Source: Capitulum mitella
Taxonomy: Eukaryota; Arthropoda; Thecostraca; Pollicipedomorpha; Pollicipedidae
Assembly: GCA_030062745.1 (NCBI GenBank)
Contig: CP099842.1
Span: 26,404,307 to 26,468,306 of the forward strand
DNA: 64,000 nucleotides
Reading direction: 5' to 3'
In this document: piece by piece, positions 12,601-25,600 of the stretch
Numbering within the stretch: position 1 is the stretch's first letter
Layout: every line of letters starts with the position of its first letter
The notes under the pieces: model-generated
The model's input: only the letters and a program-made list of their open reading frames with translations
Database searches by the model: none
Told to the model about the DNA's origin: nothing
Program-made: the position numbers and the translations under genes

Positions 12601-15600
12601 TCGGCCGACGGACAGTCGCCCGGGGCACCGCGCGGCTCGTCTCTACGGACCACGCAGCGCCGAGGGTCGCCGGCGGCCGGCTCCCGCTCGGCGCGCCCGC
12701 CGTCGCGGCCCGGCCGGCGCCGCCGATCCCGACGCGGAGCCGAATCCGCGGCGACCGACGGCGCGACGGTGACGAGCATTGATTTTCGCCGGCCGCCCGG
12801 AGCGCGACGCCAGCCCGGCGGCGGCGTGAGCTGGCGCGCTCGCGGCGATAAGTAGCGAGCTCGGCGAGAGCGGCGGGGACAACAGCGAGACTCGTCGACG
12901 GCGACGGGCGAGAGTTGTTTGGAAGCGCGAGGAAGAGGGCCGCCGGAGCCTGCTGGTGACTATCGGTATCTTTGGCGTTTGAATGCCGCTGTTTCGGTGT
13001 TCGGAACGAGAAATCTTGTCTCAGTGGCATGTTGGCAGATGCTGTGGTATGGATGCGTAGGGAGAGGCGATGCTTAAATGCGTGGGGACAGGCGATGCTG
13101 AAGTAAGTAAGCAATGTTTAAAGAACGGCTGCAGAGGCCACCAGAAGCAGACATCGTTGGTTCTGGGAAGATGTTCATAGCTGCAATATTACCACTGGCA
13201 CTGAGCGCTTATCACATCAGCTGTAACGCATATGGCTTGTGCGATCTGTGTGAAAGACGTTTTTTTTCGTGCCAGACTTTGTATAATTGCGCGACACATG
13301 GCGTGGTTTCCCATGTAAAAGTATTGTTCCATAGTAGTTTTTCTGTGTATGCGTCCTTCCTTACGAAGCTGACTTGCGCTTCCGGCACTCAAAAGTATCC
13401 CGTGCTCCTGCGAGCAGTCAGTTTTATTCTGTTAAGTTGCTGCCGATTTATTTACTTCAGCCGGTTAGCCCTGAACACTCCAACATTGGCCCATAAGCCC
13501 GCCATCCAGGTTCGGTGTATCTGACTTCTGACCACACTCGGTCTGCCTTCCAGGAGCTGAAAGAGGGATTCAACTACGGCCTGTTCTACCCGCCTCAGAA
13601 TGGCAAGGCCGGGAAGTTTCTTGATGAGGCTCGGCCCATAGCCGACTACCCGTTCCCGGAACAAGTCGGCTATCTCGAGGTGAGTTCTCGCCTGCTCGTC
13701 GCACAGCACTGCTCGTACTGAGTGACCCGTAGGAGTGGGCGCGCTTTGACAAGAGCTTTACATACGTTGAACAGGCATCTTGGGTTTTGTTTTGGTGGCG
13801 GAAGGAATAAGTTTCGTGAATTATTCATCGTCTGGAGGCAAGCATTTGGATATCAGCCTAGCAAAGCCTAGCAAGCCTTTGGATGCATCGTCATTTTCGA
13901 CGGCTTCAGGGATTCTGTTGTTTGGCGCGATGCGACGCGATTATCGTTTTCCGCGTTTTTCCGCCTCTGGATCGTCTTCAGCAAACAAGTTTGATAGTTT
14001 ATCGATGCCGTAAAGTTTGCAAGCCATAACACTTTTCTGGCATTTCCGACTTTCCTTTGAAACTCACCGGAACAATAACAAAAATTACAGCACGCTCCGA
14101 TCAACGAAAGGCAATGGGACGCACTTTTACATCACCATTGATTTGGATGTTCGTTGCAAAACGGCGAGGTTGCCTAAGATTTCCGTACCGCCTTCTGAGC
14201 TACCCGAATAAATCGGGAGGCACAGCCGTCTGAGGGGGTAATGCACTGTCTGGAGGCGTCTAATGGAACCGTCGGGCCTTGTTTGTTCCATCAGTACGTG
14301 CCGGTAGCGGGTCTTCATGGCTCGCGCTGCATGAGAACGTCGTACCCTGTCGCCTCGTCTTCCAGCTGTTTCGTTTGCAGACCAGAGGCGTCGGTGTCCG
14401 GGTCCAACCTCATTTAGTTTCGAGAAGGTGCATCGACATATAATGTATATTATTTATCTATCAATATATGCATGACTCCGAGACACCGGGCGGCTTTTCA
14501 GTCAGGGTAGACATCTGTGTTAGATGATCGTAATCATGCTGTCCAAGTGCAGGCGAGGTGTCGCCTCCAAATGTCGGGCTGCCGTCCGACTCAGCCGTGA
14601 TGTTGAGGCTCGGACGTCCAAGAACGAGCAAGCCTGGTGGTCGCCGTTCGAAACGTCGTCCTCCAGTGCCTTGACGTCGGTTTGCAGAACTGTTACAAGA
14701 TATGTCGTGTGCCGCCAGTGGGGAGCCGGTCCACCCGACTCTCATCCGTCCAGCGCCGACTCGGGTGGCACTCGCGACGGCCACGCCGAAAGGACGTGTG
14801 TTCCTCCTGTCGGTCACACTAGAAACTCGTCTGATTTTTAAACGGGAGCAGACCGAGTAAGTCGAGTAAGTCAGTTCTCGGACGGGGCCTCGGTGTCCAT
14901 TGCCCGCCCGACGGCGACCGCACCCGGCCTGTGGTCGGCCCGTGGAGCGCGAACCCAGCCCTCAGCTGGCGGCCGGTCAAGCCGACCGAAGGAGGCCACG
15001 GCCTGGCGCCACCGCGGCCGTTGCAGCAACCCGCCGCGCGCGGGTCAAGGAGACACGTTACCCAACGCGTCACGTTCGGAATGGTCAGTGGTTAGCTATA
15101 GGCGTCAGCAAGCGCCGCCGAAGAGCGCGCCGGGTCGTGCAGACTTCCTCCCGCCTTTCGGGCGCCGGAGCCGGCCCTCTTTCGGCGACGTCTCGTTAGG
15201 CTGAGCGTGTTCTTCAGCGGCGTGACGGAGCGCGCCGGCGGCGGCCGTGTCGTGACGCAGCCGCGGCGAATCCGGCGCCCCGCCGGCGCCGGCCGAGGGC
15301 GCGCTCGGCGGCCGGCCGGCCGAGCTCGCGGCCCCGCCATTTACATGCTCGTCCTGGAACCGGTCGGGCGACGGCGGCCGCCGCGCGCCGCTCCTGGAAC
15401 TTTAACCGGTGACGTCACGGCGCGAGGACGCCGCGGCAAAAACGCGGCCAGGTGCGGCGGACGCGGCGCGGGTCAGCCGGCGCTGGCCGGGACGGGACGG
15501 CACGGCCTACGGGCTGCAGGCCTGGGCCTTTTCCGTTCCTTCGGGTCATCAGCAAAAGGCGACTCAAATTCCCGGACTTTGGCCAGGGGGCGCAGTCCCG

Positions 15601-18600
15601 GGGCACTGGTCAGTCCACCGCGGACGCCGCCGCTTCTGGGGGGGGGGGGGGGGGAGACGCCCCTTCAGCCGCCACGGCGCGCCCGGGCCGGTCCCGGAAC
15701 GGCAGGCGAACGGCGGACCGCCAGCCGGCGTTCCTCGGGCCGCTCCGGCCCGCTTGGCGGCCGTGTTTGTTGTGTGCGGGGGCCTCGTTTTTAGCGCGGA
15801 CTCAAGGCGAACGGGCTGTGGCCGGTGCAGGCGGCCGGCGGCCGGCCGGCCACTGCAGCCGCGCGCGCCGCCGCCGGCGCAGGGTGGGCTCGCTCGCTGC
15901 AGGCAGCGCCGGGCCGCGCGGCGTCGACACTAAAAATACGGCGGCCGGCGCTACACGGCCCGTCCGGCCGGCCGGCCGGCAGTCCGGCGCGCCGTGCAAG
16001 AGGCGGCCGGTGTCGGCAGCGGCGCTGGTGCGGCCATCGTCCGCGGCCTGGCGGGTGCGGCCCGCCGACGCCGAGTCCGCCCAGCTCGGGCGGCGCCGCT
16101 GCGTCAGGGCGAGGAGTAGCTGCCAGTCAGCGGTCAACAGTGAATAGCGAACAGTGAGCGGTGAGCGGTGAGCAGTGAGCGGCGAGCAGTGAGCAGTGGG
16201 TGGTTCTTTGCGCCGCTGAGGGGCGACTGCTAGTGATCGCCATGTTCTCCGTGGAGGAGAGAGCCTCCAGGTCCCGCCTGCCGGCGCCGAGGGACGCCCA
16301 GAGGGCCCGCCGGTCCCACTCCGTGGCCACCATGACCGATGTCGTGGTAAGTCAGCTGTCGCCTCGCGCTGAGGGACGCCGAATTGTACGCGCTGTCTCC
16401 GCCGGAACGTCTCCACGAAAGACCGGGACGGACGAGGGTCATCGAATCCTCTGCAGTCCCATATAAGGTCAAGCGTGCAATTTCTGAATGAATATCTGAC
16501 GTGAGGCACTGGTATCCGACACCCTTTTTTGTTTCCGAATGCTTCCATGGGCCGAGTGCCGACGCCGTCTGCGTACGTTTGGAGCTCATTTCTCCCCGAA
16601 CATCGGCGATGATTCGCATAGAGGAGCGCTGACTTTCTGTGCCGGAGAGACGACTGGAATGCCTCGAAAAGCCCACAAACACGGGGCCATTGTGTGCCTT
16701 GCACCGACCGGCTCCAGCCAGGCGGCGGCGAAGACAGCGCCATCTGCGCTGACCAGCCCTGACCCCCTCCTCCGGGGTCGCAAGGGTTCCGTTGCGCGGC
16801 CCCCATGTACCCTGACCTTCGCTGGTTTAAACATATAACGAGCACAGGGGCAGATCAGGAACAGGACGGACAGCTGACCCGTGACGGGACCCACTGGGAC
16901 GATTCGTTGCCGGTTTTGGAGCGCCCACTGGGGACGCTTGCAGACGCATCAGGCACTCTTCGGTGCTCGTCCAAGGAGGATGAAGGAAAGGGGTCCACTG
17001 TGGCGTTAATCCGCCGAAATCTTTTCCGGAACGCCGGCTGACCCGGTGTTACCCACCGAGCGCGGGCGGTAGGGCAGCGTTCGATCACCCGAGACGGACG
17101 GATGCGTCACTCTGCGATCTCGATCAGCGCCGACGGTGCCAAGAGATGCCTGGTATCCGGCGGGTATTCGGACCCCGCCGCCGCACGTCGTGCCTGCGGA
17201 CACCTCTCCGGGCTGAGGCACGTGGTGGAGCGGTCGGCGGGAGGTCCGGGGTGACTGGGATGTCGGAAGTGTGCCACTCCCCGGTGGTTTATAACGGTGG
17301 CGTTCGACGGCGTGGCCAGGATTTCATGAGATCTCTCCAGCGGTGGTTTGAGGTGCTGCAGCCTGGAGATTTCGTTAGCTGCGCGTCCTGGACAATGGCG
17401 GGGCTCCGAGGAGTGCTCTCGCAGTCGCCTTCCTTAGAAAAACTCATGCCGTCAGTTCTACTTGCGTTCGGCTCGTCATCCTCACAGCTGGTCAACATCA
17501 GCAGTCGGCGTTATGGTCTCCTCTCCGCTGGACGGCCGCGTGCTCGCCTGCAGCCTTCCGCCAACGGTTGGCCGTTCCCGGCCACGGCTTCCACGGACCG
17601 GGCGGCCGTACCCGGGCCGGCGGCGCGGCCCGCAGTGCTGCGCCCCGGCCGGAACGGCAGCCGGTCCGGCGCGCTCAGGTCACGTAACGGAGCGGCACCC
17701 GGCCGGCCGGGGGTATTGAAATCAGGTCCGATGGACGCCAGATAGCCGAGGGCCGCTGGCTCCCTGACGCGCCGGTGCCGGCCAGGTTGGAGTTGACTGC
17801 ATCTCAACTAGCCGCGATGGATGGCGTGGGCGTGCGATTGGGACCGATCGGCCGACGCCGTGAGAAGATTTGCGCGTAGATCACTGTGAAGATTCAGAAT
17901 TCTGTAGCAACATGCGCCAGTTTCCTAAGAACCCAGTGCGGGATGAAAACGGCACCAGCAGGTTGCAAATGTCCTAAAAACTGCAGCCGTAGGTGATTGA
18001 GGACTTACCTGGGATGTCAGTGAGATAGCCTGACCGCGAGATGCTGCTTTTTTGCTTGTTCCCTGGCTGGACATCCCGGCTTTACTGGAAGCTGTCCGAC
18101 ACGACGTGTTGGACGCCCGGAATACGGTGCACGTCATCCCCTGGACGTCGCCTGCTGTAGACGTCAGTCCCGCTGACGTGCGACGTTGCTGGACGTCAGC
18201 CGCGGCGGATCGCGTCACTCAGCGCACCTGGCGGCCCCGGATCGGCCACGCTCGTGACGCCAGCTCTGGATGTGCGCGTCGCGTCGCCGCCACCGGCCGG
18301 CCGGCCCGCTAAGAATCAATCAAGGCAATCCGGTTTGGGACTGGACCGGTGGTGACCGATGCGGCGCCGGGGCCGACCCGAGGGCCGCAGCCGGCCTTGG
18401 AGCGACGGCCGAGCGGCGGCCGAGCGGGCAGAGAGGGGCCGGGCGGGGTCGAGCGGGGCCGGGCGGGGCCGAGCGGGGCCGAGCGGGGCCGAGCGGGCCG
18501 AGCGGGACCGAGTGGTGGCCGAACGGGGCCGAGCGGGCCGAGCGGGGCCGAGCGGGGCCGAGCGGGGCCGAGCGGGGCCGAGCGGGGCCGAGCGGGGCCG

Positions 18601-21600
18601 ATTGGTGGCCGAACGGGGCCGAGCGGGACCGAGCGGAGCCGGACGGGGCCGAGCAGAGCTGAGCGCAACCGAGAGGGGCCGAGTGGGACCAGGCGGCGGC
18701 TGACTGGTGCCTGGACGGGGTCACGACCGGCGGGGTCAGCGGGCGGATGGTGGCGACGACTCGTGTTGGGCCTCCGATTGTTGGCAGAGGCGGTATTGGG
18801 AGGAGTTGGGAAACACTGATTCGTCTTGGAATGGCGGTGGATGATTGTGTGACATGTTTAAAACATGATGTAATGACCTGCCAAGGATGAAAAATATTGA
18901 TTTACGAAGTCGTGGCAGAGCTAATATTAGTTTGGCAGCTATTTCATTAGTGGTGAATTCCTGGGTGCTCGAAGGTCAAGTTGAACGGTCGCTAATAACG
19001 TTGACGATAGAGCTGATATGGGCCGTTGGGTAACGTGAGCTGATAGTCAGTCCACATTCGTCCGCGTCGAACCATCGCCTGGCGAAGCGAGTGGCGGACC
19101 CGGAGTTGCGCGCTGACGCGCCCGAGACGACGGCCTGGACCCGGCCCGGAGCCGGGCGCCGCGGCGCCCGAGCCGGGCTTTCCCGACCGTGGCCCGCTGA
19201 CCGCGGCCCGGCCCGGCCCGGCCCGGCCCGGCCCGGCGCCGGCCGGCCGGCCGGACGGCCCGCCGGGGAGGCCGCCTCCGGCCCAGGTGGGCGGCAGGGG
19301 CGGCACCCGTTCTGCAGCGCCTGATCCGATTACGGCCCTTCGCCGCAGCGCGGCGGCCGCGATTTCAGGGAACTGCGCCGACTTTGTGCCACTTCTGAGG
19401 AGTTGAAGGACGCGCGGCAGTGCGGCGGTGCGCTGGGAGTCTTTGTTCCGCTCCCATGCTTTTTGCATCGCGGCGTGGAATGGAATTAAGCCGAAACGCC
19501 GTGATGCTAGAGTGCATGGGGAAAGTGCTAGATGGAAAAATGGACTAAAGCTTTGCGCAACACTTGTGCGTGCTGTGACCGACTGATGGTCGCAGGCAGC
19601 CCGGACACTGGCGCGCGTCGTGCGGGCGAATCTGTAGTTGGTGCCGCTCGCCGCGTGGCTGGGCCTCGGACGCCGCCGGCCTCGCAGACCAAAACATCAC
19701 GCCGTCGGGGCCTCGTGAGGGAAGCGACCCCGCGTACCGTGCGCGGTGGTCGACCCGATCACGCGCGGGGCCCGGCCGCTGGGAACAGCACGAGACCACA
19801 GAGGACATCCAGGGACAACAGAGGGCCTCCGGGGACCGCAGAGGACATCTGGGAACCATAGATGGCCTCCGGTGACCAAAGACGACCTCCAAGGGCCCTA
19901 TAGGACGTCCAAGGGACGCCGGGGACCACGGGAGGCCGTCTGGAGACGCGTCAGGGACGGCGTCTTCTGTAGTACAAATGGAGGGGTGGAGGGAACCGGC
20001 TGGACCGAACCGGACATGCCTGCTTTGACTGATTATCGGCCCGCAACCCTCCCGGAACCGGCATCGGGAGGGGGGGAGGCTATCGATGAAGGAGTGGCGC
20101 ATTACGTGTGCCTGCTGGAGGCTGCTGATGAAGGGGTGGAACGGTCTGCTTGCCTGCTGTTTGAGCCGTTGCACCCCCAGCCCCCTGGAAGGGGATAAAT
20201 TAGACGAATAAGAGTCTCCAGTAATAGGGAGAGCTCAGAGCTGCTGGCCTCAAGTTTGAAAGATACTGGGCGTTCAGGATGACCAGTAAGGCGTTTTGTT
20301 AGACACCGGTTGACGGACGCAGTGCGGCCTGAGGAAGCGTGCGGATCCCGGGACGGGCTGTCGGCCTACACGGCCGCCGCCGCCGTCGTCCCTCCGCGCC
20401 GATCTGCATGTGAAAGGCGTCTGGCGTCCGGTCGGAGGCCCGGTGTCGCGCCCAGCCGGCCGCCGTGACGGAGCGGCGCCCTCCCCCGGCGGCCATCTCG
20501 TCGGTCAGACGGCGGTCACAGGGCCGCCGCCGCCGCCGGTCCGGGCGCGGCCGCCAGAGGTCTGCCGGCGGTTCCTGCCGTCCCCTGCCGTCTCCTGGCG
20601 AGTCCTGCTGTCTCCTGCCTGCGTCTCCTGCGGTCCTCTGGCGGCTCCCGCCGTCTGCTGGCGGCTCCTACGGACTCCCGCAGCTCTTGTCGTTTCCGGG
20701 CGGTTCTTGCGATCTCCTGGCGGCTTCTGTCGTGTCCTGGCGCCCCAGGTCGTTAGACTGCTGCTGTCGTCTACGCACCACATAGAAAACCACAAGGCTG
20801 CTGCTGTCATCTGGTGCAGGGGGACGCCGGACGGCGTCTGTTGTCACGTACTGTCCCTTTGAATCACGAGAGGGGCAGTTTTTTGTGCAATTTGTCCCTT
20901 GAGGCCATCAAAAGCTTTCGCTATCTTCCTGTGCCCCTTCAAGGCTGTCAGAGATCTCCAATAGTCGCATGCTGCATGCACGAAGACAGCAGCACTGAAG
21001 AAAAGTGTCGCAGACGTTTGGGAAAAGTCTGGTGAGCTACCATACGATTGGTAGAGCGGTGAGCGGGGAAAGACCGTGTTTAAGCCTGCTGCATGGCGTC
21101 AGACTGCTGGCCTGAAAACGCGACACATACGGCTCGGCAGGCCGAGACCGAAGGTCTGATGACAGCCTTCCAGCCTGGAAACGATCTGCACTCTGAGCTG
21201 ATCCATATCGGGCGGCACGGCGAAGCGTGCGGGGTGGTACCGACTGCTAGCCGCTCCTCCCAACACGAGGTCTTTGGGTCGTTTCTTCTGGCCGTGGGCG
21301 GTCGGGGGTTGGTGCCGGTGCCGTTTCCGCCAGTCAGCGCCGCGTTTGACTCGATGTTCCGGACGGTAATGGCGCCCGGACAGCCGGGCCGCGCCGCCCG
21401 TCCCCAGGCCCGGCCGGACTGACAGGACACCGCTTCCCGGCGACGCCCTATGCAGCGCCATTTCCCAGCAAATGGACTTTCCCGGTTCCCCGGGCTTGGA
21501 GCGTTATCGGGGACGGCGAGCGGAAACGTGCTGTCAGACTTCGGAAAACAGCAATGCAAATTCGCGATGTGCCGACGTGGGCGGGATTGGATCATCCGGG

Positions 21601-22637
21601 TCAGTCGGTACGTTCCGTGGTGAAATTGGATGGGGCTCCTCTTCGTTCGGCGAGAGAATAGTGTCCCGCCGGATGCTGCAGCATTCTACGGCATTTCCTG
21701 GTGTCCTTGATTGGCGATCAGTGGTCGCCGTTCCCTCGAAGGCAGCATGTCTGGATCATTGACTAGAGGGCTAACCTGTTTAGGGATTTTGACATTGGAT
21801 TTTGACGAGTCGACAGCCTTCTGCAGTGTTCTTATCAGTTGCATAACTTACAGTTTATGGCAAGCGTGTGCTATTGGTTGTCTAATAAAGCGATGCGTGT
21901 CGTTTCTGATCATGCCGTTGTTGGATTTATGAAAGTTGATATCCTTCACGGCCGTAGTGTCTGTGAAGGCCACGACGGTGCCCTGTGCGCTGCAGAGCTG
22001 TGTATGATGCAGGGTGCGATCGGATGATCGGCAGACTCGGGCGTTCTGTGCAGACCTTCGGCCTCTGCTGATATCATCTCATGGTTATGGTGTCCATGAT
22101 GAGCGTGCAAAACACCCTGGCCGTGAACGGTTCATTAGACGAGTTGCGGAATCCTTTTACCAGTACTGGGGTGAAATTACGGGACATTTCGTCCCTTCTT
22201 TGACGGTTTTGTTGGAGCCATTGCTCGCCTCCAATGCTAGCCGTTTTCACCAAATGAACTACATTACCTAGTGACAGTTCGTAACCCCAACATGAGAGCA
22301 ATAGAGGTTCCCTGAGGTTTGCGTTCCATATTTTCACGCGCGGGATCATTTCTTCTTGTGACGCGAAGTGAAGATTCATTCTCATCTCAGTCGCAAGTGA
22401 CTGGCATCATTTTCGTAGTTCGTTGGTCGGCGCAAAGGGCGTGGCGTTTCTTGACGTCCCCGCGGAGGAAAGCGTCTTCTCTCGTCTGGTGTTTTGGCTG
22501 GCTCTAATAAACCTCCGTTCGCAAACATGTTTTCTCCATTTGATGAATGCGAAGTATTTTGTAACGCAGCCTACAGCAGGGTGCGTTGAACCCTTAAAGG
22601 AAAGCAAATTGTACACTTTTTTGTTATTTTTACTTGT

Positions 22638-22696
<59 letters not shown>

Positions 22697-25600
22697 TTAG
22701 TTTAGGTTATATATATATATATATATATAAATATATGTATATATATATTTATATATATGTGTGCATGTGTGTGCGTATATAATTTATTATGTGGTGTACT
22801 GAGTACCAGGGGCAGTCAGTGTTTCTCTGTTCCCAGAACTATTTATCACCTTCATGATGCTTGCATTGTATTCACCTATGGATACATTGGTACCTGTGCC
22901 AAGACACCGAACACAGTATACGCTTTATTGTACGGGGTTTGGTCCGCGTGGCGCCCGTTGGGCATGCCGTCTGACGCCGTGCATGGTTGCCGCAGCTCAA
23001 GTACAAGCGGCGCGTCTACAAGATGCTGAAGCTGGACGAAGAGGCAGCTGAAGGCGGCCCACAGCCGCGCCAACCTGCGCCGCCTGCTCGAGTACGTGGC
23101 TGCCGGCAACGCCGACAAGGTGGCCAAGCTGTGCGCCAAGGGGCTCGACCCCAACTTCCACTGCACCGACACAGGAGGTGGGTGACGGACGAGCTGCGTG
23201 AATGGAGCAGAGGTGGGACGATAGAGGAGTGTTCAGAGACGATAGCCGAGTGAACTGGGCGAAGGTGGGCGACACGCTAGCCGGGTGGACAGAGAGGGCT
23301 GCGTGGAGGCTCCGGAGCTGGGAAGGGAAGAGGGAGAGAGGCTTGTGGAGAGACCTTTGGACAAAGGAGGCGTGGAAGTCCGGATTACTCAAAAGGATTA
23401 GTAATAAATTTTCTGGTGTTTTATTCATTTTAGTCATCGGATATGTTGGGGAGATCAGGCAAGCATAGTTGCATGAAGGGGTGCAGTGTTCTTCATTTTG
23501 ATTATATATCTGTCATACACTGGTTTTCAATCTGTGCCACATCATAAGTCAAGCACTGAGGAACTGTTACCAGTGAGAACACTGGAGCGCACGTCGTCCA
23601 AAGAATGCGCTGCTCCGCCATAAGTTCCCTATTCAGTGCCTGTCAGCTGAAAACTCCCGTCGGAAGACTTACGACCGGCCGTCTTTCCTCTTTCTGAAAA
23701 GCCTCTCCGACGGGGAAAATCGATAGTCGGGGCCGGCCGACCGAACATCATCTGCGGGGGAAGGGGGGGGGACGGGGATGGTGGGTGAACGGATGAGTTT
23801 ATTAAGTCCTACCGGCATTGGTCCTGGCACGTCTGACCGTTCCTCGGCGGCTCCTGCTCCCCCCACGGTGGCACACAGCCTCGTGTCGGTTCCTCTAGCT
23901 GGTTCCTATCAACAGTCCACGGTATGTCACTGACCGTGGATTAAAGCAATCAGCTGGACTTGACGGGGCCCCAGCTGCCAGGAGCGGATCCCGCCAATGG
24001 TCTTGGGAGGAACCCATCTCCTTTGGAAGACTGGTGGGCTAGACGGGCATTCCAAATAAGACATCCACCGTCCTTGATGTTGTGTTTCTTTGTACTCTTA
24101 AGAGAGGTGTTCAGCATGAGATGAACAGTGACCGTTCCTGTTGAAGGGGCCTTCCTCTTGGTTCGCCTTGCCCGCATTTTTCCGACAATCCCTGGATTGT
24201 CGTTGATCCTGTGTACTCTCGATACTATCTCTGCACTCGTCCTGTCAGCTGCCTATCTCGATACGAACTGAGTGCGAGAGATTTATTATCTCAAGCCTTA
24301 ACACCCCATGAAGGAGCGCTCGTGACAAACAGGGCCCTGGCGGCATTCGAGCGCGAGGCAGCCGGGAACCTCGGCCAGCCTCTGCCCAGCTCGCCGCTCC
24401 GTGGCGGCCGAGAGCGAGCAGGGACGTTGTGTTTTTAGACGGCTGTTTCTGAGTTCCAGAGCGAGCGAGCCGGCGGCGCAATAACAAATCGGCCCGCAGG
24501 GGACGCCGAAATTGTTCGCCGGTTAAACAACTCCGGCCTGTTATTAATGGCAGGGCCTGCGTTGAAGACTTGGGTGAATTAAAAATGCTATTAAAAGGGA
24601 GAAACTAGCAAACGATTAAAAGGCGATGCATGACAGAGCTCGAAAAAAGTGGCGCGAGCTGTTTTAAGAGCAACGGGTAAAAATATTCATTATCATTTGT
24701 CTGGGTCTCTTCCAAATACCCGGTGAAAAATCGTCGTTACGTCTCAGCCTTACCGATACTCATTCACGTCCCCAAACTATGTGTGAAATCCCGTGTGCAA
24801 GAGCATGACTTAAAACAACCAAAGGCTCCAGCGATATGTGGACTGTCATCCTCAACAGCTTAAATTAGATGTGTTTGCATACGGCTTTCCTGCACCGTAC
24901 CGGTCGTACGATTACGTCGTGGACGATGAACTAAATCGGGACCATATTGACTACGACTGGCAGGATTGCCGCCTGTCAGATTTAAAGGGCAATAAGGATC
25001 CGATCTACCGCGATAAAGATGCCGCCACCGGGTGAAGACTTCAAGGCCGACGGCCCGTACCGAATTTCAACGGCTGGCGGCTTTTTAGGATTGGCTGTCA
25101 ATAAAGACGCCGACGAGGAGCTCCACTCGTTAAATGATAATGAATTGCCGTCGATGATGGATGTCTTGTTTGTTGAGCATACTCAGTCCAGTCTCTGTTG
25201 ATCAGGCGCCTAGCATGCGGCTGTCGTGGTCCTGGATGCGATGTTGACGTGCGCACCGTTCACCAACGAAATCGTTGTTGTGCGTGCCCCGACATTTCTG
25301 GCAGTGAGCTTTATACCTAGTTATGAACGCTCCAAGGACCTTTGTTGAGATTCCAGGTGGATTGGTGCCTGGTGCTGTTTTAAAATAGGCTTAATCCTGT
25401 ATGCGCTGCGTTAATTCAGCGCTTGGCAAGAAGGTAACACTTCCTTTTTAGTTCGGTGGCTCTTTCCAGATGTCCGAGCCTACTTGCATGCGCATGTTTA
25501 TCGCCAAAACTGCTGAGACGTTGTCTACTTCCAAGCTTTCATGCTTCCGTTACTGAGACCCGACTGGCGGTCATCTCATGTACCAGGGCTGCGCGATATT

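Larger units (their letters stand above)
13680..22995 (+). other. Shank intron 2
   Basis: Donor GTGAGT, acceptor ccgcag, 9.3 kb, the largest intron of the gene. It holds the candidate alternative first exon (16242-16346), four minisatellite-type arrays (near 16.1, 18.4, 19.8 and 20.6 kb) and an AT microsatellite at 22.64-22.76 kb. No other exon of Shank is needed here, because exons 2 and 3 join directly in phase 0 within the SPN domain. Confidence 0.7.

Noticed and set aside
12241-12855. 204-codon frame in a CpG-rich island of intron 1
   Set aside because: Several frames on both strands are open over the same bases and none has a recognisable domain or a matching splice phase.
15802-16845. 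347-codon minus-strand frame
   Set aside because: It includes the translated heptamer array (AHCSPLTAHCS-type repeats) and GC-rich low-complexity sequence. There is no domain and it lies over the candidate Shank first exon.
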